Below are positions 58,985-64,000 of a stretch of 64,000 nt of DNA, one piece after another. The notes beneath the pieces were generated by a model. The model worked only from the letters and a program-made list of their open reading frames with translations, ran no database searches and was not told the origin of the DNA. How positions within the stretch are numbered: position 1 is the stretch's first letter; every line of letters begins with the position of its first letter. The position numbers and the translations under genes are program-made. Source of the DNA: Falsochrobactrum shanghaiense (GTDB taxonomy: Bacteria; Pseudomonadota; Alphaproteobacteria; Rhizobiales; Rhizobiaceae); the NCBI RefSeq assembly GCF_003149535.1, contig NZ_QGDB01000007.1, forward strand, positions 47,666 to 111,665, in the 5' to 3' direction.

Positions 58985-59001
58985 CTTAAGACAGTCTTAA
59001 G
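58985..59001. promoter_or_regulatory. CTTAAG-N5-CTTAAG box before the dsb operon
   Basis: Exact CTTAAG at 58985-58990 and 58996-59001, 11-bp period, about 50 bp upstream of the DsbA/ScsC-like start codon. Matches the PmrA/QseB-type response-regulator box. Confidence 0.85.
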
Positions 59002-59048
59002 GACCGCATTGAGCCGAAGATGCGACGGCAGTTTATCCTGACTCCGGA

Positions 59049-59588
59049 CTATCGGGTGAACGGCCGCAACCGCCGCATGAGATCGCGCCTGCTGAACGGT
59101 CCGACCGAACGGGTGCCGTTGTATTCCTGTCCGGTGGCTGCATCCACGACGAAGAATGTCGGCGGGCCGCTCGCTCGAAGGTGGGAGAGGAGCTGGCGGT
59201 TTCCCTCGTCCATCGCCGTGACGTCCACCTTGACGAGAGGGACAGCCTCAAGGTGTTGCAGCACAGCAGGGTGGGCGAGGATTTCCCGCTCAATGCGGTG
59301 GCACACCGCGCACCAATCCGCACGGATGTCGATGAGCGCGAAGCTATGTGTTCGTGCGATCTGCTCCAGTCTCTCCCGGTAGGAAGCGACGTCCGTGACC
59401 ATTGCAGCCGGATTGGCGGCGGCCATCCCGCTGGGAGTCGCCAACAATCCTACCGGCACCACCAGGCCCCCGAGCAGAAGCTCGCGGCGGGTCCATTGGT
59501 CATTCTTGCGTCGAGCATCAGCATCGATGCCGCATCCAACACCTTCCGCGGACGCTACGGCGTTGTTTCTTAAAAGTCGCGTCCGCAT
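59049..59588 (-). CDS. Exported thioredoxin-fold protein (DsbD C-domain-like)
   Basis: A 179-aa protein with a Tat-like signal (TRRELLLGGLVVPVGLLA). Thioredoxin core with IRADWCAVCHRIEREIL near residue 92 and a cis-Pro in ASGPPTFFVVDAATGQE. It resembles the free C-terminal domain of DsbD. GGAG lies 7 bp before ATG 59588 and a CTTAAG box 41 bp upstream, so it is a separate transcription unit of the same regulon. Confidence 0.85.
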   Translation of the reverse strand: MRTRLLRNNAVASAEGVGCGIDADARRKNDQWTRRELLLGGLVVPVGLLATPSGMAAANPAAMVTDVASYRERLEQIARTHSFALIDIRADWCAVCHRIEREILAHPAVLQHLEAVPLVKVDVTAMDEGNRQLLSHLRASGPPTFFVVDAATGQEYNGTRSVGPFSRRDLMRRLRPFTR

Positions 59589-59628
59589 CCTCGTCTCCTT
59601 CACAGGACCGGCGGCAAAGCGGGCGTTC

Positions 59629-59645
59629 CTTAAGGCCCGCTTAAG
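59629..59645. promoter_or_regulatory. CTTAAG-N5-CTTAAG box before the thioredoxin gene
   Basis: Exact CTTAAG at 59629-59634 and 59640-59645, 41 bp upstream of the start at 59588. Confidence 0.85.
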
Positions 59646-59792
59646 GGCGGAAAAGTGCTCCTCGCCTGCGACGCAAGCCCGCGTTTCCAACAAAGTGCCC
59701 CCACCCAATCGAAAACCTGTTCGGCCGGATCACTTGAGCCGCAGGCCGGCGCCTGAAGTCCCCGCCGCTTCGCTATCTTCGGCCGCGCTTAC

Positions 59793-59809
59793 CTTAAGCT
59801 GCTCTTAAG
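59793..59809. promoter_or_regulatory. CTTAAG-N5-CTTAAG box before the L,D-transpeptidase
   Basis: Exact CTTAAG at 59793-59798 and 59804-59809, 55 bp upstream of the GTG start at 59864. Confidence 0.85.
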
Positions 59810-59863
59810 ATGGGCATCGTGCTGTGCGGCCTGATTGATCGCAAAGCAGAGAGCGTACGAAAC

Positions 59864-60580
59864 GTGAGCAAGCTACCGACACCCGCAATCGCGCGACGCG
59901 CTTTCCTCATTGGCGCCAGCGCAATGACTCTCGCCGGATGCGTTTCCACGAGGCAAACACCGCAAGTCGCGCAGCCGGTCTCGATGCCTCCTCCGCCGCC
60001 GACGCCCCCGATGTACTACGCACTGCCGAACGAGCGCTTCCCGATCCCGGAAGTCGACGTTTCCAAGGTCGATCCGAAATGGTGGCGGACGGAAGTCGAC
60101 TATCCAACCGATGAACGAGCCGGAATCGTCATCGTCGATACGCCAAACCGTTACCTCTACCACGTTCAGCCTCACGGCCGCGCAACCCGATACGGTGTGG
60201 GTGTCGGCAGGGACGGTTTTTCGTGGGCTGGTCGAGGGCGTCATATCGCATACAAGCGGGAATGGCCGCGCTGGACACCTCCCGATGAAATGGTTGCGCG
60301 CCAACCCGAGTTAGAGCCCTACTCAATCGCCAATGGCGGCATGGACCCGGGGCTGAAAAATCCACTTGGAGCACGCGCCCTCTACATTCATGAAGGAAAC
60401 CGGGACACGATCTATCGCATCCACGGAAACCCGGAATTCTGGACCATCGGCCAGGCCGTTTCATCAGGATGCATCCGGATGATCAATCAGGATGTCATCC
60501 ACCTCGCCGACAACGTTCGCGACGGGAGCCCGCTGGTTGTGATAGCAGATCCGGCTATGGGGCATCTTTTGGTGGGATAG
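59864..60580 (+). CDS. L,D-transpeptidase (YkuD domain) lipoprotein
   Basis: A 238-aa envelope enzyme making 3-3 peptidoglycan cross-links or attaching lipoproteins. N terminus ARRAFLIGASAMTLAGC has a lipobox (LAGC). The YkuD site is IHGNPEFWTIGQAVSSGCIRM, with catalytic Cys in SSGCIRM. The GTG at 59864 is preferred; an ATG at 59810 directly abuts the regulatory box. L,D-transpeptidases of this class are known to be inhibited by copper, which makes its place here notable. Confidence 0.88.
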   Translation: MSKLPTPAIARRAFLIGASAMTLAGCVSTRQTPQVAQPVSMPPPPPTPPMYYALPNERFPIPEVDVSKVDPKWWRTEVDYPTDERAGIVIVDTPNRYLYHVQPHGRATRYGVGVGRDGFSWAGRGRHIAYKREWPRWTPPDEMVARQPELEPYSIANGGMDPGLKNPLGARALYIHEGNRDTIYRIHGNPEFWTIGQAVSSGCIRMINQDVIHLADNVRDGSPLVVIADPAMGHLLVG

Positions 60581-60687
60581 CTTCGTCGCGCGGCGAGAAG
60601 ATCACTCCCTGCGTTGGCGCATCCTGCTGGCACTCCATCTTCTTGAAGATGAGTTGGCTGCGCCCCGCACCATGTATGTGCAACGGG

Positions 60688-62028
60688 TCACGCGGCGTTC
60701 GCCATCACCGCTTGCAGCCCTCCGCAATCGCGATTCTGAAGTCGTAGGTGCCAACCACTCCGCCCGAGCGCCAGTTCGACGATCGCGAGACCGAGACCGC
60801 TGCCGACCGGTACTTTGTTGCGGCCGCGAAAGAAGCGTTCGGTGACGCGGGCCAACTCCTCCTCGGGGATACCGGGACCATCATCCTCGATGATCATCTG
60901 GCCCTCTTCGGCGGGGCCGGCCACACGACACCTGACGACGCCTCCGGGCGGCGAATGGTTCACAGCGTTCTCCATCAGATTCCGGGCAGCAAGAGCGAAC
61001 AGATCCGGCTCGATGTCCAGCTCGATGCGGTCAAGATCAGGGGAAACCTCGACCGCAACGCCCCTGGTCGGATCTGCTAATTCGTCCGCGAGCGCTCTCA
61101 GTATACTCCCGGGCCATACCTTCCCACTACGCTCGCCCTGGTCGAGCGCCTCAACCGCCGACATATCCAGCAATTGCCGAACGAGCCGGCCGGTGCGGTC
61201 TACGCCAACCATGATCTGACGCAATGCCTGCTCGCGGATCGTGCCATCGCCGCTTGCAAGCGCGACCTGCGCCTGCGTCTTGAGGCCGGCCAACGGCGTG
61301 CGCAGTTCGTGGGCGGCAAAGGCGGTGAAGTTGCGCTCGCGTTCCCGAAGCCCGGCCACGCGTGCAAACAATCCGTTGAGCGACTGCAAGACCGGCGCAA
61401 TCTCCTTCGCGGTCTGCACGTCCTCGATCGGGCTGAGGTCGGAGGCGGGTCGTGCTTCCAGGTCGCCTGCGATCTTCCTTAGCGGCTCAAGGCCGCGCCT
61501 GACGCTGAGCCAGATCAGGACAGCAAGAACCGGCAACATCAGCAGGACCGGCAGGAGAAGACCGCGGATGACGTCGTTCACCAACCCGTTACGGATACTC
61601 AGATTGTCGCCGACCAGAACGCGAACACCGCGCTCGGTATTGGTGATTGCATAAACCCGCCACCGCTCACCATTTATCACGGTTTCGGAGATCCCGTCGG
61701 TGTGCTCCGACATTGCTTGATCGGGCGCCGCATCCGATCGCCCGATCAATGTCCCCTGCAGCGACCAGATCTGGCACGAAAGCTGGCGGTCATAGGCGCT
61801 GTGGCCGCGCACCGGCAGATCGGACGTGATCGTTTGCGTCGGATCGATGGCGATCTCCTGGCTGACGATCAATGAGGAAACCATCCGGCCGGCTTCCATC
61901 AGCCGCGCGTCGAGAACCCGTTCCACCTCCGCGCGCGTGGAAAGGAAAATCCAGACGACCGCCGACAGCCAGACGAGACCGGTGGTCAGGGCGAGGATCA
62001 GGAACAGCCGTTTGGAGATCGACGGCAT
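60688..62028 (-). CDS. Sensor histidine kinase (QseC/PmrB type)
   Basis: A 446-aa inner-membrane kinase. TM1 at ~8-30, a periplasmic sensor of ~120 residues, TM2 at ~155-175, HAMP-like linker, phospho-acceptor His240 in FAAHELRTPLAGLK, N box NLMENAVNHSPPGG, G1 DDGPGIPEEEL and G2 GSGLGLAIVE. Its ATG shares a base with the regulator's stop (TGATG). The sensed signal is unknown; a metal or envelope-thiol stress is plausible from context. Confidence 0.92.
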   Translation of the reverse strand: MPSISKRLFLILALTTGLVWLSAVVWIFLSTRAEVERVLDARLMEAGRMVSSLIVSQEIAIDPTQTITSDLPVRGHSAYDRQLSCQIWSLQGTLIGRSDAAPDQAMSEHTDGISETVINGERWRVYAITNTERGVRVLVGDNLSIRNGLVNDVIRGLLLPVLLMLPVLAVLIWLSVRRGLEPLRKIAGDLEARPASDLSPIEDVQTAKEIAPVLQSLNGLFARVAGLRERERNFTAFAAHELRTPLAGLKTQAQVALASGDGTIREQALRQIMVGVDRTGRLVRQLLDMSAVEALDQGERSGKVWPGSILRALADELADPTRGVAVEVSPDLDRIELDIEPDLFALAARNLMENAVNHSPPGGVVRCRVAGPAEEGQMIIEDDGPGIPEEELARVTERFFRGRNKVPVGSGLGLAIVELALGRSGWHLRLQNRDCGGLQAVMANAA

Positions 62029-62690
62029 CACGGTTCGTCTCCGAGGCGATAGCCGATCCCACGGACGGTCTGGATCATGCCCGGTCCCAGCTTGCCGCGA
62101 AGATGATGGATGTGGACCTCGACAGCATTGCTCTCGACCTCCTCCTGCCAGCCGTAAAGCTTCTCCTCGATCTGGCTCCGCGACAGGATCCGGCCGGGAT
62201 GGATCATGAGGGCATGCAAAATCGAGTATTCGCGCCGCGACAGGCGGATGGGTTCGCCTTGGTGTTCGACATTCTGGTTTGCAGGATCGAGCCGCAGGCC
62301 GCGCCATTCGATAAGCGCCTGCGGCCGGCCAGCGGCACGGCGGACGAGCGCGCGCAGCCGCGCCGCGACCTCGTCGAGGTCGAACGGCTTGCCGAGATAG
62401 TCGTCGGCCCCCGCATCCAGTCCGTGAATCCGGTCGGCGACCTGATCACGCGCAGTCAGGAGGAGGACGGGCGTGGCGTCCTGCCGTTCCCGCAGGGATT
62501 TCAGCACGTCGAGGCCGGAACCGTCGGGAAGCATCAGGTCAAGCACCAGCGCATCGAACTCATGGTTCGTGAGAGCTGCGCCGGCTTCTTCGCAGGTTTT
62601 GACCGCATCGGCGGTGAAGCCGCCAATCGAAAGGCCCACCGTCAATCCGTCTCTGAGGACGGCATCATCTTCGACTATCAGCACGCGCAT
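62028..62690 (-). CDS. OmpR-family response regulator (QseB/PmrA type)
   Basis: A 220-aa regulator. Receiver domain with acidic pair EDD at 7-9, phospho-acceptor Asp51 (VLDLMLPDGSG), and Lys in LGKPFD; winged-helix domain with SRREYSILHALMIHPGRILSRSQIEEKLY and VEVHIHHLRGKLGPGMIQTVRGIGYRL. It has a CTTAAG box 41 bp upstream, so it is autoregulated, and three further boxes lie within 4 kb. ATG 62690 is used; a GTG at 62699 is possible. Confidence 0.93.
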   Translation of the reverse strand: MRVLIVEDDAVLRDGLTVGLSIGGFTADAVKTCEEAGAALTNHEFDALVLDLMLPDGSGLDVLKSLRERQDATPVLLLTARDQVADRIHGLDAGADDYLGKPFDLDEVAARLRALVRRAAGRPQALIEWRGLRLDPANQNVEHQGEPIRLSRREYSILHALMIHPGRILSRSQIEEKLYGWQEEVESNAVEVHIHHLRGKLGPGMIQTVRGIGYRLGDEP

Positions 62691-62730
62691 GGTTATCACC
62701 CGAGGTTCCAGGTCGCATTTCTATACGAGG

Positions 62731-62747
62731 CTTAAGGCAGCCTTAAG
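62731..62747. promoter_or_regulatory. CTTAAG-N5-CTTAAG box before the two-component operon
   Basis: Exact CTTAAG at 62731-62736 and 62742-62747. Autoregulatory site of the response regulator. Confidence 0.85.
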
Positions 62748-63233
62748 GATCGAACTTGAGCGCGCTCGATATCGTTCGGGGATTGGGCGCCTGTGATGTA
62801 CCTCATCTTACCTGAGCCAAGAGTCGGACGTCTTCGAGACTTGGAATCGCGCCGGCAAAAACGCCGTTCTCGCCCTGATCCTTATGGGCATCTCCAGCCC
62901 AGCGCCGAAACAAAACGCTGGCATGGCGGCAGTGTACCCGTCATTCCGGCCCTCCTGTCCATCGGGCTGTTGCTGGTCGCGGTGAAGGAACTCGCCCGGC
63001 CTGAAACGATACGCGGGTCCACTTGTCTGCCCGAGCCAGTTGGGCAATGCGCATTGGAGACGGACTCGAATCAGTTCGGCTCGCCGAGGCATCGTCCGGC
63101 TGGTGTTCAGGCGATCATCCCGTCCTGCCTGCTCAGGCGTCATTCGTGTTGACCAGGTGTTGGCCAAGCCCAAAAAGGGAAGGGCCACCCGAAGATGGCC
63201 CTTACTCAATCCTTTGATTTCCTTTAGAAATCT
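62748..63233. other. Gene-free flank
   Basis: About 490 bp in which I see no supportable gene. Open frames on both strands lack family motifs, and the longest one runs through the tRNA fragment. A hairpin at 63180-63203 is the only clear structure. Confidence 0.5.
63180..63203. terminator. Terminator-like hairpin
   Basis: AAGGGCCA (63180-63187) and TGGCCCTT (63196-63203) pair perfectly around an 8-nt loop; an A-run precedes it on the left, which reads as a U-run for minus-strand transcription. Confidence 0.55.
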
Positions 63234-63282
63234 GAAGAGAGCGAAGGGATTCGAACCCTTGACTCCAACCTTGGCAAGGTTG
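63234..63282 (-). tRNA. tRNA-Gly(GCC) 3'-half fragment, likely attachment-site remnant
   Basis: On the minus strand the sequence gives a full anticodon arm (stem CAACC/GGTTG, loop TTGCCAA, anticodon GCC), a 5-nt variable loop, a T arm (AAGGG, TTCGAAT, CCCTT) and an acceptor 3' strand CGCTCTC plus TTCA. The D arm and 5' acceptor strand are missing. A 3' tRNA half at the edge of mobile DNA is the usual relic of tRNA-targeted integration. It is not a functional tRNA. Confidence 0.8.
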
Positions 63283-63302
63283 CTATGCGGCGGCCCGAAA
63301 CA

Positions 63303-63455
63303 GCAAGTTATGATGGGTGCGCCCTCCCGCAACCATCTTTACCGGCGTCGATCGCAAGTTATGATCGACGCCGGTCCCCGCAACCATCTTTACTTGCTCG
63401 GGGCGCAAGTGAAGATTAGATCCTGCCCCCGCAACCAACGATCCCTGCGATAACA
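63303..63455. repeat. 51-bp tandem repeat, three units
   Basis: GCAAGTTATGAT starts at 63303 and 63354 and recurs as GCAAGTGAAGAT at 63405; CCCGCAACCATCTTTAC starts at 63326 and 63377, and CCCGCAACCA at 63428. Every element has a 51-bp period. The middle unit contains a perfect 12-bp inverted repeat, ACCGGCGTCGAT/ATCGACGCCGGT (63341-63375). Confidence 0.85.
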
Positions 63456-63457
63456 AA

Positions 63458-63484
63458 AAGCCCTTCATAACGAAGGGCTTTCTT
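63458..63484. terminator. Bidirectional Rho-independent terminator
   Basis: Stem AAGCCCTTC (63458-63466) / GAAGGGCTT (63472-63480), loop ATAAC, with an A-run on the left and TCTT on the right. Confidence 0.85.
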
Positions 63485-63643
63485 GCGTTCTGGCCTAGAA
63501 GTGAAAGCATGTTCGCGGACATGCGCCTCTTAAATAATCTGGAGCAGGCGTAATGGGTCAGATTAAAAGCGACACGCTCAAGAGAAGTGGTTCGGTTTGT
63601 CTGCACAGTTTCGGGCGTTTCGTTAAGTGGATTTCCGCCTCGA

Positions 63644-64000
63644 TTATGCCGCCACCATCATTGGCGTCAGCGCGTTGAAGTAGACCTGATCCGGTGTTTG
63701 CCGGTCAAGGGATGAATGTGGGCGTCGGCTATTGTAAAAGGTCAGATATCGGCTGATGCCGACGCGGGCCTCGGATACGGTATTGTAGGCGTGAAGATAA
63801 ACCTCCTCGTATTTGATCGACCGCCAAAGCCGTTCGACGAATACATTGTCCCGCCACGCGCCCTTGCCGTCCATCGAGATGGCGATTTCCGCCTTCTTCA
63901 GCACCGCCGTGAAGTCCATCGAGGTGAACTGCGAGCCCTGGACGCCCTTCTGTTTGTCAAGCGACGATCCTGGTTTGATTGATCTGCTTCTGGCGACGCA
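63644..64000 (-). mobile_element. IS3-family transposase (OrfB C-terminal part), runs off the window
   Basis: The frame encodes the end of a DDE/rve transposase: QGSQFTSMDF, ISMDGKGAWRDNVFVERLWRSIKYEEVY with the catalytic Glu, and the typical tail YNSRRPHSSLDRQTPDQVYF. An ATG at 63919 gives 91 aa, but the frame stays open to the window edge. Upstream of QGSQFTS the residues (GSSLDKQKGV) do not match the expected TDQ/HSDQ motif, so the 5' part may be rearranged. Confidence 0.8.

Noticed and set aside
62808..63332. 174-codon minus-strand frame at the right flank
   Set aside because: It runs through the tRNA-Gly fragment and a hairpin, and has no motifs.
63283..63606. 107-codon minus-strand frame with repeated VAG...VKM units
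   Set aside because: It translates the 51-bp tandem repeat and the terminator; a coding role is unlikely.
1..64000. CRISPR arrays and phage structural genes
   Set aside because: No regularly spaced repeat-spacer pattern and no phage capsid, tail or lysis genes were seen; the only tandem repeats are the repA iterons and the 51-bp unit.

Overview
The window is GC-rich DNA from an alphaproteobacterium, most likely of the Rhizobiales (Hyphomicrobiales). It carries most of a conjugative element loaded with metal-resistance genes. The evidence is the tightly packed, ATGA-overlapping operons and the typical rhizobial element genes (DUF736, DUF2840, DUF2274, VirD2/DUF3363 relaxase, TraG, TrbBCDEJKLFGI). 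The backbone order (HTH, repA, parA, methylase, traF, lytic transglycosylase, relaxase, traG, copG, trb genes, lysR) resembles Tn4371-type integrative and conjugative elements and related plasmids. No integrase is inside the window, so plasmid versus integrated element cannot be decided.

Layout. 0.2-9.9 kb: replication/partition and DNA-processing half of the backbone, with iteron-like repeats inside repA and a palindrome-rich candidate oriT before the relaxase. 10.0-23.1 kb: first cargo block, inserted between copG and trbB. It holds an EF-hand protein and a secreted partner, an arsenic operon (arsR, two unrelated arsC, ACR3 pump, arsH, MFS), a Cd/Zn/Pb ATPase with CadR-type regulator, a CDF pump, copper chaperones (PCuAC, Sco, CcdA), lspA, and an ArsR-controlled bile-acid-symporter-like carrier. 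23.5-33.2 kb: complete trb mating-channel operon. 33.1-34.3 kb: LysR gene and a coupled small gene. 34.4-55.5 kb: second cargo block, mostly copper: SmtB-type repressor with a CDF zinc pump, DHA2 MFS, two Cu ATPases, two copper chaperones, multicopper oxidase, three DUF305 proteins, cytochrome c, CueR, CsoR, a ferredoxin reductase and glutaredoxins. 55.6-62.7 kb: a periplasmic thiol-redox set (DsbA/ScsC-like, DsbD, an Lgt-TlpA fusion, another thioredoxin), an L,D-transpeptidase and a two-component system. 62.8-64 kb: a tRNA-Gly 3' fragment, a 51-bp tandem repeat, a strong terminator and an IS3-family transposase fragment, which look like the edge of the element.

Regulatory logic visible in the DNA. 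Eight CueR/MerR-type promoters (TTGACC, 19-bp spacer containing a CCTTCC/GGAAGG-type dyad) control both Cu ATPases, both CopZ-like chaperones, the DHA2 MFS, a small ORF coupled to the LysR gene, a small ORF at 53.6 kb, and one promoter with no recognisable gene. Four exact CTTAAG-N5-CTTAAG direct repeats lie before the response-regulator operon, the dsb operon, the thioredoxin gene and the L,D-transpeptidase. That is the PmrA/QseB-type box, and it defines a compact regulon of the locally encoded two-component system. Separate ArsR, SmtB, CadR and CsoR operators sit next to their own regulator genes.

The most novel-looking parts are the CTTAAG regulon joining disulfide maturation and cell-wall L,D-cross-linking to a metal island, the CueR-box-driven small ORFs, the DUF305/beta-propeller fusion and the Lgt-like/TlpA fusion.
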